The notes: generated by a model from the sequence alone, not told the origin. Counted from the stretch's first letter, positions 20,617-30,496 are shown. The stretch is DNA of 64,000 nt from Leucobacter massiliensis (GCF_002982315.1 NZ_MWZD01000014.1:124001-188000); one strand, 5' to 3'. A program made the numbers and translations.

Positions 20617-20831
20617 GGTCCCTCCGTTCGCCCATCGGATGCTCCCCGGCATCGTAGCAAGCACACCGAGGACGCGCTGCGGGCGGGGGCAGGCTCGGGT
20701 GGGCGCCGCCGCTCCCGCCACCGCGCCCGCCGCCGCGTGACAGGCTTCGCGGAGTCGCGGCCGATAGAGTTGCGGAGTCGTCCGATGAGGGGTGGCCGGA
20801 GAGAAAAGCCGGTCTGGAAAGGGGGCACGCC

Positions 20832-22358
20832 ATGTCCGATACCTCGATGCCGCTCGTCAGCGTGGTGATCCCGGTGTACAACTCGATGCCGTATCTCACG
20901 GCGACGCTCGAATCGCTGCTCGCCCAGGACCTCACCGACTTCGAGGTCATCGCGATCGATGACGGCTCCTCCGACGGCTCGGGCGAGGAACTTGACCGCT
21001 TCGCCGAGCGGGACGCACGCCTCACGGTGATCCACCAGCCCAACAGCGGCTGGCCCGGCATGCCGCGCAACCGGGGCCTCGAGCTCGCCCGCGGCGAGTT
21101 CGTGCTGTTCATGGACTCGGACGACACGGTCGCCCCCCAGGCGCTCAGCTCGATGGTCGCCATGGCCGAGGACCGCGACGCCGACGTCGTGATCCCGCGC
21201 TTCGCGGGAACCGGCGGCCGCGGGGTGCAGTCGCTCTTCCTGCGGCACCCGCACGGGGAGATCACTCTCGCGCGCGCCATGGAGACGCTCTCCCCCCAGA
21301 AGCTGTTCCGGCGCGAGATGATCGAGCGCGACGGGCTTCGGTTCCCCGAGGGGCGCGTGCGCCTGGAGGACGGGATCTTCGTCACGCGGGCCTACACGAT
21401 TGCGCGGCAGATCGTGTTCTGCGGTCGGGAGCCGCTCTACTTCATCCACAAGCGCGATGACGGCCAGAACATCTCCTCGCAGGCGATCGAGCCGGCCGGC
21501 TACGTCGACTCGTGCCGCCGGATCGCGCGGCTGCTGATGGACGGCGTGCCGGATCAGGATCGCGCACGGGTGCTGGTGCGGCAGTTCTTCACCCGCAAGG
21601 GCCTGCGCTTCTACGCGCCCCAGCGCTGGCTGCGCATGGATTCCGAGCGGAGGCGCGAGTGGGTGGCCCTCCACCGCGCCTTCCTCGAGGAGTTCGTCCC
21701 GCCGGAGCTGGCGGCCGGCACGGCTCACCCCACTGATCGGCGCAAGATGGAGCGCATCCGTGCCGCCGACGTCGCCGGGCTCGACGCCCTGATCGGCGCC
21801 GAGCACGGCCTGGAGCATTCGCCGCGCCACCTCGCGGCACGCGGGCTCGCGGGAGGCGGCGTTGAGCTGACCGTGCAGCTGACCCCCGCGCGCGACGCGG
21901 CGCTCCTGCGCGGCGCGCCGTTGCCGTCGCGAGCAGCGCAGCGCATGGCGGCCGGGCTCGCCCGTGCCCTGCGGCCGGCCATGCGCTGGCGGGCGGTCCG
22001 CGGAGCGGTGCGCCGCGCATTCACGGCGCTCTCTCCCGGTGCACCCCGCGCCTACCTCTACGCCGCCGGCCGGAAGACCGGGCGCGGGATCGCCGTTCCC
22101 GGACGCCTCAGCGGGGTCGACCCGGCTTCGGGGTCGCTCAGCTACGACTTCGCGCTGACACCGGCGCTGCTGCGACGCTTCGGCACGGACCGCGTGGACC
22201 TGTGGACGATCGCCGAGGTGGAGGGGATGAGCGGCCGGCTCACGCGCGTGGAGAGCGCAGCGCAGCTCTCGAAGCGCGTCTGGACGCTGCGGGTCTACGC
22301 GACGAATCAGGGCAATGTGAGCCTGGACCTCGCCCCGAAGAAGCGCCCGGCTTCCTGA
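20832..22358 (+). CDS. Family 2 glycosyltransferase
   Basis: 508 residues. The N-terminal GT-A domain (about 1-220) has the family 2 pattern: VSVVIPVYNSMPYLTATLES, AIDDGSSDGSGEELD, and the metal-binding DSDD in VLFMDSDDTV. A helical region and a beta-rich C-terminal domain (from about residue 340) follow; this overall size and layout resemble the wall-teichoic-acid GlcNAc transferases TarS/TarP, a comparison made from memory only. No membrane helix, so it is cytoplasmic or peripheral. AAAGGGGG precedes the ATG. Divergent from the acyltransferase gene. Codon use is normal. The acceptor is unknown. Confidence 0.85.
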   Translation: MSDTSMPLVSVVIPVYNSMPYLTATLESLLAQDLTDFEVIAIDDGSSDGSGEELDRFAERDARLTVIHQPNSGWPGMPRNRGLELARGEFVLFMDSDDTVAPQALSSMVAMAEDRDADVVIPRFAGTGGRGVQSLFLRHPHGEITLARAMETLSPQKLFRREMIERDGLRFPEGRVRLEDGIFVTRAYTIARQIVFCGREPLYFIHKRDDGQNISSQAIEPAGYVDSCRRIARLLMDGVPDQDRARVLVRQFFTRKGLRFYAPQRWLRMDSERRREWVALHRAFLEEFVPPELAAGTAHPTDRRKMERIRAADVAGLDALIGAEHGLEHSPRHLAARGLAGGGVELTVQLTPARDAALLRGAPLPSRAAQRMAAGLARALRPAMRWRAVRGAVRRAFTALSPGAPRAYLYAAGRKTGRGIAVPGRLSGVDPASGSLSYDFALTPALLRRFGTDRVDLWTIAEVEGMSGRLTRVESAAQLSKRVWTLRVYATNQGNVSLDLAPKKRPAS

Positions 22359-22382
22359 CCCGCCGCGCTCCGAGCGCGCACC

Positions 22383-23300
22383 CTACTGCGACAGCACGTC
22401 GAGGGCGTGCTGCAGATCAGCGGGGTAGACGCTGGCGAACTCCACCGGCTCACCCGTTCCCGGGTGCCGGAAGCCGAGGCGCATCGCGTGCAGCCACTGC
22501 CGTTCGAGGCCCAGCCGCGCGGTGAGCGTCGGATCTGCCCCGTACATGGAATCGCCGACGCAGGGGTGTCGCTGCGCCGACATGTGGACCCGGATCTGGT
22601 GCGTGCGCCCCGTCTCGAGCTGGATCTCCAGCAGCGAGGCGTAGGGGAAGGCCTCGAGGGTCTCGTAGTGCGTGATCGAGGGCTTCCCGTCCCGCGTCAC
22701 CGCGAACTTCCACTCGTGATGGGGATGACGCCCGATGGGTCCGTCGATCGTCCCCGAGAGCGGATCGGGGTGCCCTTGCACGACGGCGTGATAGATCTTC
22801 GAGACCTCGCGCTCCTTGAAGGCGCGCTTGAGCTGCGTGTAGGCGCGCTCGCTCTTCGCGACGACCATCAGGCCGCTCGTGCCCGCGTCGAGCCGGTGCA
22901 CGATCCCCTGCCGCTCGGCGGGGCCCGAGGTGGCGACGCGGAATCCGGCGCCGGCGAGCGCGCCGAGCACGGTGGGACCCTCCCAGCCGAGTGAGGGGTG
23001 CGCCGCGACTCCGGCCGGCTTGTCGACGACGACGATGTCGTCGTCATCGTGGATGATGCCGAGCTCGGGGAGGAGCACGGGCACGACCTCCGGGCCGCGC
23101 CGCTCCTCCCAGCTGACCTCGAGCCAGGCGCCCGGGCTGAGCCGGTCCGACTTGCCGATCTCCCGGCCGTCCAGGCGAACCTGACCGGCCTGCGCGAGCT
23201 CCGCGGCGAAGCTCCGCGAGAAGCCGAGTAGCTTGGCGAGCGCCGCGTCGGTGCGCTCGCCGGCGAGGCCGTCGGGCACGGGAAGGCTACGGTGCTCCAT
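22383..23300 (-). CDS. RluD-type 23S rRNA pseudouridine synthase
   Basis: 305 residues. An N-terminal S4 RNA-binding domain ([20 protein letters not shown]... [14 protein letters not shown]) and the RluA/RluD catalytic domain, with [20 protein letters not shown] carrying the catalytic Asp in HRLDxGTSG. Also GRTHQIRVH and a conserved C-terminal Leu-rich end. It converts specific uridines in 23S rRNA, most likely in helix 69 if it is a true RluD, but RluA/RluC types cannot be excluded. GAGGAG stands 7 bases before the ATG at 23300, which lies inside the end of lspA (14-base overlap). The order lspA-rluD is common in actinobacteria. Confidence 0.92.
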   Translation of the reverse strand: MEHRSLPVPDGLAGERTDAALAKLLGFSRSFAAELAQAGQVRLDGREIGKSDRLSPGAWLEVSWEERRGPEVVPVLLPELGIIHDDDDIVVVDKPAGVAAHPSLGWEGPTVLGALAGAGFRVATSGPAERQGIVHRLDAGTSGLMVVAKSERAYTQLKRAFKEREVSKIYHAVVQGHPDPLSGTIDGPIGRHPHHEWKFAVTRDGKPSITHYETLEAFPYASLLEIQLETGRTHQIRVHMSAQRHPCVGDSMYGADPTLTARLGLERQWLHAMRLGFRHPGTGEPVEFASVYPADLQHALDVLSQ

Positions 23301-23985
23301 GCTCGCGCTCCTCGGGTCGCTCGACGGGCGACGCGGGATCCGGATCATACTCGGCGGCAGGATCCGCGTCCTCGGCGGCAGGATCCGCGTCCTCGGCGGC
23401 AGGATCCGCGTCCTCCGCGGGAGAGCCGCGGCGCGCCCGCGGACCCCCGTCGATGGGGAGCCCGAGCAGGCTGATGAGCACGAACAGGATCATGCCGGAG
23501 ACGATCCCGATGTCGGCGACGTTGTAGATGGCCGGGTTGAAGCCGAGCCACATCCAGGGCGTCAGGATGAAATCGACGACGTGCCCCTCGGGAAAGCCGG
23601 GCTCACGAGTAAGACGGTCGGTCAGATTCCCGAGGACGCCCCCGAGCAGCAAGCCCAGGAAGACGGCCCACGAGATCGAGCGCAGGCGCCGGATCTGCCA
23701 GAGGATCACGACGACGACGACCGCCGCAAGGATCGTGAAGACCCAGGTCGCTCCGCTCGCGAGGGAGAACGCCGCGCCGGGGTTGCGGACGAAGTGCCAC
23801 TGCAGGAAGCCGCCGAGCACGGGGACGGTGCGCCCCTCGGGCAGCTCCGCAACGACCCAGTTCTTGCTCAGCTGGTCGACCGCGAACACCACGATCGCGA
23901 CGGCGAACAGGAGCACGGGCACCAGTCGCCGCCGCGAGGCGGGGGCTGCGGGCGATGGGCCGCCCGCGGGTGTGGGGTCGTTCAC
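23287..23985 (-). CDS. lspA: Lipoprotein signal peptidase (signal peptidase II) with repeat tail
   Basis: 232 residues with four membrane helices. It cleaves prolipoproteins at the lipobox. Conserved pieces: [28 protein letters not shown] and [13 protein letters not shown], which hold the two catalytic Asp. The usual length is about 160-200. Here a C-terminal tail of about 50 residues contains three exact copies of the heptad AEDADPA followed by AEYDPDPA. That tail is coded by a 21-bp tandem repeat (23350-23412). The tail is acidic and cytoplasmic, and probably not needed for catalysis. ATG at 23985. Nine bases separate it from the divIVA stop. Confidence 0.93.
   Translation of the reverse strand: MNDPTPAGGPSPAAPASRRRLVPVLLFAVAIVVFAVDQLSKNWVVAELPEGRTVPVLGGFLQWHFVRNPGAAFSLASGATWVFTILAAVVVVVILWQIRRLRSISWAVFLGLLLGGVLGNLTDRLTREPGFPEGHVVDFILTPWMWLGFNPAIYNVADIGIVSGMILFVLISLLGLPIDGGPRARRGSPAEDADPAAEDADPAAEDADPAAEYDPDPASPVERPEEREHGAP
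23350..23412 (-). repeat. 21-bp tandem repeat, three perfect copies, inside lspA
   Basis: CTCGGCGGCAGGATCCGCGT-C units at 23350, 23371 and 23392, identical at all 21 positions. The unit is in frame and codes for AEDADPA on the reverse strand. Perfect identity suggests recent expansion by slippage. Confidence 0.92.
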
Positions 23986-23994
23986 GCTCCCCTG

Positions 23995-24681
23995 CTACTG
24001 CAGGCCGTCGGGCGCGCCGGCCGGCTCGGGCGAGTCGTCCAGGCCGCGCAGCTGCGACTGAATGTAGGAGCGCAGCGTCGAACGGTACTCGCTCTCGAAC
24101 TGGCGCAGATCCTTGATCTTGAACTGGAGATCGCTCCGCTCTTCGCCGAGGACGCGGAGCTCCTCGGCCCGCTGCTTCTGGGCGTCCTCGATGAGCTGCC
24201 GGGCAGTGCGCTCGGCGTCCTCGATCATCTGGTCGCGCTTCTGCTCGGCCTCGGCGATGAGCCGGTCGCGCGTGGTTTCGCCCTCGTGGACGTGCTTGTC
24301 GTGCAGCTCAAGCGCCAGCTGCAGCATCGCGCTGGACTTCACGGCGTCGGGCTGCGGCGCCGACTCGCTCGCGGGCGCGGCTGCGGGGGCCGACTGCACG
24401 GCAGGCGCGGGCGCGGGAGCCGGGGCGTCGACCACGATGGTCTGCTCCGAGGCGGCCTCCCCCGAATCGGATCCCGCACTCCCCTTCGACGCCTCGCAGG
24501 CCTCGAGCTTGGCGGTCAGTTCGGCGATCTCGGCGCGCAGGCGCTCTTTCTCCTGCTCGTGCTGGCGCAGCTCCTCGACGATGGTGTCCAGGAAGTCATC
24601 CACCTGATCGAGATCGTAGCCGTCGCGGAACTTGGTGATCGTGAACTTCTGGTTCACGACATCTTCGGGAGTCAGTGCCAT
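23995..24681 (-). CDS. divIVA: Polar growth/division protein DivIVA (Wag31)
   Basis: 228 residues. The N-terminal 50 residues are the DivIVA membrane-binding domain (TPEDVVNQKFTITKFRDGYDL, then DQVDDFLDTIVEEL). A coiled coil starts at about residue 35, is broken by a disordered Ala/Pro-rich stretch (about 75-115), and resumes with a long second coiled coil. It marks the cell poles and recruits wall synthesis in rod-shaped actinobacteria. It lies in the conserved ftsZ-yggS-sepF-yggT-divIVA order. The start codon follows a 90-bp gap after yggT, which holds a small hairpin and a hyphenated palindrome (24704-24719), so divIVA probably has its own promoter. Confidence 0.95.
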   Translation of the reverse strand: MALTPEDVVNQKFTITKFRDGYDLDQVDDFLDTIVEELRQHEQEKERLRAEIAELTAKLEACEASKGSAGSDSGEAASEQTIVVDAPAPAPAPAVQSAPAAAPASESAPQPDAVKSSAMLQLALELHDKHVHEGETTRDRLIAEAEQKRDQMIEDAERTARQLIEDAQKQRAEELRVLGEERSDLQFKIKDLRQFESEYRSTLRSYIQSQLRGLDDSPEPAGAPDGLQ

Positions 24682-24703
24682 CGTTACGTCTCTTTCGCTT
24701 CGG

Positions 24704-24719
24704 GACCACTTCCGTGGTC
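24704..24719. promoter_or_regulatory. Hyphenated palindrome upstream of divIVA
   Basis: GACCAC-TTCC-GTGGTC, six bases per arm, 22 bases before the divIVA ATG. It may be a transcript hairpin or a protein-binding site. Nothing else supports it. Confidence 0.35.
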
Positions 24720-24771
24720 ATGGGTCAACGCTAGCAAACAATGCGGGGTCCGCGCAGAACCCCGTCGGGCC

Positions 24772-25068
24772 TCAGAAGAAGCCCGGGATGATCGCCAGCA
24801 GGATCCAGCAGCAGATCAGGGTCAGGATCCAGCCCAGGTCGAGCATCACCTGCCCGAGCCGGATCGGGGGCAGCACGCGCCGGAACATCTTGATCGGCGG
24901 GTCGGTCACGGAGAACACGAACTCGACCAGGACCGCACCGACCCCGCGGGGCCGGAAACTCCGGTTGAACACCGTGATCCAGTCGATGATCAGTCGCACC
25001 CACAGCAGCAGGACGTAGATGCGCAGCACCACGCGCACCGGGGTGCCGATGAGTTCGAGGACGTCCAC
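24772..25068 (-). CDS. YggT family small membrane protein
   Basis: 98 residues with two membrane segments (near residues 10-35 and 75-95) and the family motif TDPPIKMFRRVLPP between them. YggT proteins are coded next to sepF/divIVA in many bacteria, and their role in division is not settled; a membrane adaptor is the usual guess. The start is the GTG at 25068, three bases after the sepF stop, which indicates coupling. It matches the gene called Rv2146c in Mycobacterium in both size and place. Confidence 0.92.
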   Translation of the reverse strand: MDVLELIGTPVRVVLRIYVLLLWVRLIIDWITVFNRSFRPRGVGAVLVEFVFSVTDPPIKMFRRVLPPIRLGQVMLDLGWILTLICCWILLAIIPGFF

Positions 25069-25071
25069 GCC

Positions 25072-25593
25072 TTACGCCGAGGGTGCCACGAAGAACGAAC
25101 CGCTGTCGCCCTGTCGCGTGTCCTCGCTGCCGGTCTCGATGTGCTCGGGCGAGAGCAGGAAGACCTTGCTCGTGACCCGCTCGATGCGGCCGTGCAGGCC
25201 CATGGTCAGGCCGCTCGAGAAGTCGATGAGGCGCTTCGCCTCACCCTCCTCCATCCGGGAGAGGTTGATGATGACCGGCACGCCCTCGCGGAAGCTCTCT
25301 GCGATGACCTTCGCGTCCTTGTACTCGGTCGGGTGCACGGTGAGGATCTCGTTCATGGGCTGCGGCGCGGGGGTCTGCGTGGGGGTGACGCGGCGCAGCG
25401 GCGTGACGGCGGCACGCGGCGGGGCAGCGGGGCGCTGCGGGGCCGCGGGACGGCTCGGCTCGGCTGCGGGCGCCGCGGTCGAGGCGCGCTGCGGCGCGGG
25501 GGCCTTCTGCTGTGGCGAGGCGGCGTCCTGCCCCTCGAGCTCTTCTTCGGCGAGCCCCAGGAACACCATCGTCTTCTTCAGCGGGTTGCTCAT
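25072..25593 (-). CDS. sepF: Cell division protein SepF
   Basis: 173 residues. It anchors FtsZ to the membrane. The N-terminal [14 protein letters not shown] is the short amphipathic helix. A disordered Ala/Pro-rich middle (about 20-85) is followed by the dimerising core with [21 protein letters not shown] and [12 protein letters not shown]. FtsA is absent from actinobacteria, so SepF is the main FtsZ anchor; it binds the conserved tail of FtsZ, seen here as DLDIPEFLR at the end of ftsZ. GGGAG lies 5 bases before the ATG at 25593. Confidence 0.95.
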   Translation of the reverse strand: MSNPLKKTMVFLGLAEEELEGQDAASPQQKAPAPQRASTAAPAAEPSRPAAPQRPAAPPRAAVTPLRRVTPTQTPAPQPMNEILTVHPTEYKDAKVIAESFREGVPVIINLSRMEEGEAKRLIDFSSGLTMGLHGRIERVTSKVFLLSPEHIETGSEDTRQGDSGSFFVAPSA

Positions 25594-25623
25594 TGTTTCT
25601 CCCAACGGTGCGGTGGTTCGAGG

Positions 25624-26349
25624 TTACCGGGGCTCCGGTCGGTTTCCGGTGATTGCGCTGCCAATGCGCAGGTGTGTCGCCCCGTGCGCGATGGCTTCGC
25701 GGTAGTCGTGGGTCATGCCCGCCGAGATGGCGGAGGCGGAGGGATCGAGTGCGCGCACGCGCGCCGAGTATCCAGCCAGCCGCTCGAATGCGCGGGCCGG
25801 CTCCTCCTCGAGGGGCGCCACCGCCATGACGCCGCGGAGGCGGAGTGCGGGCGCGGCGAGCACGCGCTCGGCGAGCGGTTCGAGGTCGGCCGGGGCGACT
25901 CCGCCGCGGCCCGGGTCGTCGGTGAGGTTGATCTGCACGAAGGCGTCGATCACCCGGTCCCCCTCGGCGAGCGCGTCGACGAGGCGCTCCCGGTCGATGG
26001 AGTGGATCGCGTGGGCGTAGCGGGCGGCCTGACGGGCCTTCTTCGTCTGCAGCTGACCGACGAAGTGCCAGTTGAGACCGAGCTGCGCGAGCTCCTCTGC
26101 CTTCTGCTGCGCCTCCTGATGCCGGTTCTCGCCGACGTCGCGCACGCCGAGCCCGGCGAGCGCGGCGACGAGGGACGCCGGATGGAACTTGGTCACGACG
26201 ATCAGGGTCGTCTCCGCGGGGTCCCGGTTCGCCTGGCGGCAGGCGTCGGCGATCCCGGCCCGCACCGTCTCGAGACGGTCGGACAGCCCGGGGAACGCCA
26301 TCGCGGCCTCGCCTGCTCCGGCCGTCGCTCCGCCCGCATCGATGGACAC
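25624..26349 (-). CDS. yggS: PLP homeostasis protein YggS (PLPBP)
   Basis: 241 residues, a single TIM-barrel PLP-binding protein. Motifs: VVTKFHPASLVAAL with the PLP lysine, GENRHQEAQQKAEEL, NWHFVGQLQTKK, and GMTHDYREAIAHGATHLRIG. It binds PLP and buffers vitamin B6 and amino-acid metabolism; it has no known enzymatic reaction. Most actinobacterial clusters have pgeF (YfiH) between ftsZ and this gene; it is missing here, and yggS starts 6 bases after the ftsZ stop. The start is a GTG at 26349; an ATG at 26301 in the same frame is also possible. Confidence 0.94.
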   Translation of the reverse strand: MSIDAGGATAGAGEAAMAFPGLSDRLETVRAGIADACRQANRDPAETTLIVVTKFHPASLVAALAGLGVRDVGENRHQEAQQKAEELAQLGLNWHFVGQLQTKKARQAARYAHAIHSIDRERLVDALAEGDRVIDAFVQINLTDDPGRGGVAPADLEPLAERVLAAPALRLRGVMAVAPLEEEPARAFERLAGYSARVRALDPSASAISAGMTHDYREAIAHGATHLRIGSAITGNRPEPR

Positions 26350-26355
26350 GCTCGG

Positions 26356-27585
26356 CTACCTCAGGAACTCGGGAATGTCGAGATCGTCGTCGTCATCGCC
26401 GTCGAAGGCGGGGTCCGAGAGCTGGGCCTCCACCGGAGGGTTCAGCACCTCGCCGAACTGGCCGGTCGGCGGGTTCTTCGTCTCCGCGCCCGGCTCGGGT
26501 GCAGCGGTGAAGCCGGGGAAGCCGAGCCCCGTCGCCTCGCTCGCGACGGCGCCGCGCGCCGTGGGAGCGGCGACCTCATCGAGACCCTCGACGTGGCTGC
26601 CGCGGCGGCCGCGCTCGGGCGAGGAGACCTGCGGCGAGGGGTCGGCGTCGAAGCCGGCGGCGATGACCGTGACGCGCACCTCGTCGCCGAGGGTGTCGTC
26701 GATGACCGTGCCGAAGATGATGTTCGCCTCGGGGTGGACGACGTCCTGCACGAGCGTCGAGGCCTCGTAGATCTCACTGAGCGCGAGGTTCGAGGAGCCC
26801 TGGATCGAGAGCAGCACGCCGTGCGCCCCCTCGACGGAGGCCTCGAGCAGGGGCGAGGCGACGGCGAGCTCGGCGGCCTTGATGGCGCGGTCCGCGCCGC
26901 GCGCCGAGCCGATGCCCATCAGGGCGGCACCCGCTCCCTGCATCACCGATTTGACGTCGGCGAAATCGAGGTTGATGAGTCCGGGCGTGGTGATGAGGTC
27001 GGTGATGCCCGAGACGCCGGCGAGCAGCACCTGGTCGGCGGCGGCGAAGGCTTCGATCATGCTGATGCCGGGCTCGCTGATGTCGAGAAGCCGGTCGTTG
27101 GGAACGACGATGAGGGTGTCGACCGCCTCGCGCAGGGTGTGGACGCCGACGTCCGCCTGCGCGGCGCGGCGCTTGCCCTCGAAACTGAAGGGGCGGGTCA
27201 CGACGCCGATGGTGAGCGCGCCGATGGACTTCGCGATGCGCGCCACGACCGGCGCGGCGCCGGTGCCGGTGCCGCCGCCCTCGCCGGCGGTCACGAAGAC
27301 CATATCGGCGCCGGCGAGCGCCTCCTCGATCTCCTCGGCGTGGTCCTCGGCGGCACGACGACCCACCTCGGGGTCGGCACCGGCGCCGAGGCCGCGGGTC
27401 AGCTCCCGCCCGATGTCGAGCTTCACGTCGGCGTCACTGAGCAGCAGCGCCTGGGCGTCCGTGTTGACCGCGATGAACTCGACGCCGCGCAGCCCGAGCT
27501 CGATCATGCGGTTGACGGCGTTCACCCCGCCGCCGCCCACACCCACGACCTTGATCACCGCGAGGTAGTTCTGGTTCCCTGACAC
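26356..27585 (-). CDS. ftsZ: Cell division GTPase FtsZ
   Basis: 409 residues. A tubulin-like GTPase that forms the division ring. GGGTGTG signature at residues 103-109, T7 synergy loop with [11 protein letters not shown], and the C-terminal conserved peptide DLDIPEFLR that binds SepF. The linker between core and tail is about 85 residues. ATG at 27585. The 175 bp upstream of it hold a promoter and a repeated operator-like motif (27602-27661). ftsZ is preceded by ftsQ and followed by yggS, the usual order. An AT-rich leader in a very GC-rich genome marks the regulatory region. Confidence 0.97.
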   Translation of the reverse strand: MSGNQNYLAVIKVVGVGGGGVNAVNRMIELGLRGVEFIAVNTDAQALLLSDADVKLDIGRELTRGLGAGADPEVGRRAAEDHAEEIEEALAGADMVFVTAGEGGGTGTGAAPVVARIAKSIGALTIGVVTRPFSFEGKRRAAQADVGVHTLREAVDTLIVVPNDRLLDISEPGISMIEAFAAADQVLLAGVSGITDLITTPGLINLDFADVKSVMQGAGAALMGIGSARGADRAIKAAELAVASPLLEASVEGAHGVLLSIQGSSNLALSEIYEASTLVQDVVHPEANIIFGTVIDDTLGDEVRVTVIAAGFDADPSPQVSSPERGRRGSHVEGLDEVAAPTARGAVASEATGLGFPGFTAAPEPGAETKNPPTGQFGEVLNPPVEAQLSDPAFDGDDDDDLDIPEFLR

Positions 27586-27601
27586 CTGGTCCTCCGCCCC
27601 A

Positions 27602-27661
27602 ACCTTAAAGCTCTACCTTAAGTTCAAAGTTAGTATCGTCGCATACGTTTACCGGGCTCAA
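27602..27661 (-). promoter_or_regulatory. ftsZ promoter and FtsR-like operator
   Basis: On the reverse strand, TTGAGC (27656-27661) and GATACT (27632-27637) with an 18-bp spacer make a good -35/-10 pair. Immediately downstream are two TTAAGGT direct repeats (in 27602-27623) within the 20-mer CTCTACCTTAAGTTCAAAGT (27611-27630, plus strand). Almost the same 20-mer stands upstream of a MerR gene at 60700-60719. In Corynebacterium the MerR regulator FtsR is known to activate ftsZ; its homologue is at 60751-61422. That this is its site is inference. Confidence 0.55.
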
Positions 27662-27759
27662 CGCTACGGGGAGGCGGCCCCGGCGCATCGCAGACACGCC
27701 GCGAGGCGGCATCGCAATCCGCGTTTTGCGCTGCAACACCAGGGAGACACGACGCCGCC

Positions 27760-28956
27760 TCAGCGGAACACCGGAGCGTGCGGCGAGGAGACGTCGATGA
27801 GTTCGATCGGCCGCTCCCCCAGCGAGGCGACCATGCGCTGCAGGACCACCGCCTTCATCGCCGTCTCCTCGGTGTCGCCCCACAGCACCCGCACACCGCT
27901 CGCCAGCGTCAGCGCAACATCCTGCGCGCTCGTCGCCTCCACCGAGACGATCTGCGCGCGCAGCTCGGCCGGCATATCGCGCAGGGTCTGCGCCGCCGAG
28001 CGGAACGCCGGGGAATTGAGGTCCGCCACCGAGCCGCCCGCCACGGGCACCCCGGCGGGCGGCGCATCTCCGCGTCCGAGGAGCACCCCGGCCGCATCGT
28101 AGAACGCGAAGCCGTCGTCGCCCTGCACCGACACCACGGGCACCCGTTCCACGATGCGGACCACGAGCGTGTGCGGCGGCACCCGCTCCACCGCATAGCG
28201 CTGGATCAGCGGAAAGGGCTCCAGCGCCCGATGCACTTCGGCGTCGTCGACGAGGGCCAGCGGGCGGCCGTCGAAGCGCGCGAGCGCCTGCGCCACCTCC
28301 GCCTCGTTCACCGCGGCCGCGCCCTCGACGCGCACCTCGCGCACCGCCATCAGCGGCGTGAACGCACCCGCCACCACGAAGAGCGCGAGCGCGCCGATCG
28401 CGGCGAGCACGATCAGCGCCGTGCGCCGACGGCGCCGCGCCTGCGCGGAGAAGCGGCGGCGCTCACGGCGGATGCGCGCCCGGTGCTGCCGCTCGGCCTG
28501 GCGCACCCGCCGCTCGGCCGCCCGCACCGGATCATCGTCGCGGGCGCGCAGGCGCGCGAGCGGCGAACGCCGTTCCGGCGAGACGTCGAGCTCGGCCTCG
28601 CGCGCCTCCCGCACCTCGCTGAGGTCCACGGTCGGGGCGAGCCCGGGATCACCGACGCGGCTCCCCGGGCCGAGCCGGGAGCCCGCCGGCGGATCCGCGT
28701 CCAGGATGGACGGCGCCGCGAGAGCGGAGGCCTCGCCGTCGGCCTCAGCAGCAGCCGCGCCCGGCTCACCGGGACCGGCCCCGCTCGAAGCGGGGCCGGG
28801 GCGCTGCCCGAGCCTCCGGCGCAGCAGCGCGGAAAACCGCCCGGTCGAGTCGCCGCCCGGCTCCGTTCCGGCCCCGGCTTCGGGCTCCGGCCCGGCCGGA
28901 GCTTCCCGCTCGGGCTCCGGTCCGGGTGCCCGGTCGAATCCGCTCGGTCGCTTCAT
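27760..28956 (-). CDS. ftsQ: Cell division protein FtsQ
   Basis: 398 residues, longer than the usual 250-330. The first 170 residues are cytoplasmic and disordered, rich in Pro, Gly, Ala and Glu, then in Arg. One membrane helix (about 175-200, TALIVLAAIGALALFVVAGA) is followed by a POTRA domain (MAVREVRVEGAAAVNEAEVA) and a beta domain. It connects the late divisome (FtsL, FtsB, FtsW, FtsI). It lies 19 bp after murC, as in most dcw clusters. The long tail is typical of actinobacteria but extreme here. Confidence 0.93.
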   Translation of the reverse strand: MKRPSGFDRAPGPEPEREAPAGPEPEAGAGTEPGGDSTGRFSALLRRRLGQRPGPASSGAGPGEPGAAAAEADGEASALAAPSILDADPPAGSRLGPGSRVGDPGLAPTVDLSEVREAREAELDVSPERRSPLARLRARDDDPVRAAERRVRQAERQHRARIRRERRRFSAQARRRRRTALIVLAAIGALALFVVAGAFTPLMAVREVRVEGAAAVNEAEVAQALARFDGRPLALVDDAEVHRALEPFPLIQRYAVERVPPHTLVVRIVERVPVVSVQGDDGFAFYDAAGVLLGRGDAPPAGVPVAGGSVADLNSPAFRSAAQTLRDMPAELRAQIVSVEATSAQDVALTLASGVRVLWGDTEETAMKAVVLQRMVASLGERPIELIDVSSPHAPVFR

Positions 28957-28975
28957 GCCTCCGCCCGCCGCTCGC

Positions 28976-30400
28976 TCAGCCGGCTGCCGGCTCGAAGCGC
29001 CGGCGCAGCGCTTCGACCAGCTGCGGAATGATCTGGTAGACCGTGCCGCAGCTCATCGTCACCATGACGTCGCCCGGACGCGCGATCTCCGCCAGATAGT
29101 CGGCGGCGTCCTGCCAGTCGGGACGGTAGGCCACCCGCCCCTGATCCGCGAAGTCGTCGGCGACGAGCGCCCCCGTGACGCCCTCCACCGGGTCCTCGCG
29201 CGCCCCGTCGACGGCGAGCACCACGGTGTGGTCGGCCCCCGCTTCGAGCACCCGGGCGAACTCACGATGGAACGTCTGCGTGCGGCTGTAGAGATGCGGC
29301 TGGTGAACCGCGATGAGACGCCCCTCCCCCACGACGGCGCGCGCCGAGTCGAGCAGCGCGGCAACCTCCGTGTGGTGGTGCGCGTAGTCGTCGTAGACCC
29401 GCACGCCGCCGACCTCCGCGTGGAACTCGAAGCGCCGCTTGGTGCCTGCGAAGCCGGCGATCGCGGCGAGCGCCGCCGCGGGCTCGATCCCGAGTCCCGT
29501 CAGCACCGCGAGGGCACCCACCGCGTTGACCGCATTGTGCCGCCCATACACGCGCAGCTGAGCGGCGTGGCGCGCACCGTCGATGTCGACCTCGAAACGC
29601 ACGGGGCCCGAGTCGTCGACCGAGACGATGCGCACATCGGCGTCGGGCGCGAAACCGAAGCTGCGGATCGGCGGCAGCTCGCCGCCCTGCTCGCGCAACG
29701 CGCGCAGCACCTCGAGCGCGCCCGGGTCGTCTGCCGAGATCACGAGCAGCTCACGGGCCCCGCGCGCGAACTCGACGAAAGCCGACATGAAGTTCTCGCG
29801 CGAGCCGTAGAAGTCGAGATGCTCCGGGTCCACGTTCGTGATGAGGGCGACAGCGGTGTCATAGAGCAGGAACGACTTGTCGGACTCGTCCGCCTCGATC
29901 ACGAAGAGATCGTCCCCACCCGGGGCCGAGCTCACGCCGATCCCCTCGATGACGCCGCCGTTGACGAATGAGGGATCGGCGCCCGCCCCGAGCAGGCCGG
30001 TGACGATCATTCCCGTCGAGGTCGTCTTGCCGTGCGCACCGGCCACCGCGACCACGCGTTTGCCGCGCGTCAGCCACGCGAGCGCCTGCGAACGGTGCAG
30101 CACCGGCAGCCCCCGGGCGAGGGCGAGCTGGTACTCGGGGTTGTCCTGCCACAGCGCGCCGGTGACGACGAGCGTGTCGGCGTCGCCCACGTTCTCCGCG
30201 GCGTGCCCGATCGCGACGGGGATCCCGATGCCTTCCAGTGCGGCCGTCGAGTAGCTGGCGCTGCGATCCGACCCGGTGACCGCGACGCCGGCCTCGTGCA
30301 TCATGCGCGCGATGCCGCTCATGCCCGAGCCGCCGATGCCGACGAAGTGCACCCGCCCCAGCTCCTCCGGAATCCCCATGTCGAGATCGGGATAGATCAT
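28976..30400 (-). CDS. murC: UDP-N-acetylmuramate-L-alanine ligase
   Basis: 474 residues. It adds the first amino acid of the stem peptide in the cytoplasm. [17 protein letters not shown] (N-terminal Rossmann fold), [11 protein letters not shown] (ATP P-loop, intact), [12 protein letters not shown] (Mg2+ region), and [14 protein letters not shown] are all conserved. In B-type walls, as in many Microbacteriaceae, position 1 can be Gly or Ser; the substrate cannot be told from sequence. GGAGG stands 4 bases before the ATG at 30400. An unexpected MFS gene separates it from murG. Confidence 0.95.
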   Translation of the reverse strand: MIYPDLDMGIPEELGRVHFVGIGGSGMSGIARMMHEAGVAVTGSDRSASYSTAALEGIGIPVAIGHAAENVGDADTLVVTGALWQDNPEYQLALARGLPVLHRSQALAWLTRGKRVVAVAGAHGKTTSTGMIVTGLLGAGADPSFVNGGVIEGIGVSSAPGGDDLFVIEADESDKSFLLYDTAVALITNVDPEHLDFYGSRENFMSAFVEFARGARELLVISADDPGALEVLRALREQGGELPPIRSFGFAPDADVRIVSVDDSGPVRFEVDIDGARHAAQLRVYGRHNAVNAVGALAVLTGLGIEPAAALAAIAGFAGTKRRFEFHAEVGGVRVYDDYAHHHTEVAALLDSARAVVGEGRLIAVHQPHLYSRTQTFHREFARVLEAGADHTVVLAVDGAREDPVEGVTGALVADDFADQGRVAYRPDWQDAADYLAEIARPGDVMVTMSCGTVYQIIPQLVEALRRRFEPAAG

Positions 30401-30496
30401 CAGGCCTCCTCAGGACGAATCGACACCCCAGCGTACCGCCTCGGGGGCTCGCGTCCCTGAGACGCACCGCCCCTCCGTCTGGCGGTCGACGGCCCC

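Noticed and set aside
23233-27582. A forward-strand open frame of 1449 codons over the lspA-ftsZ block
   Set aside because: It is the shadow of high-GC genes on the other strand. Its composition is dominated by Arg, Gly, Asp and Val without family motifs, and all five true genes below it are clear.
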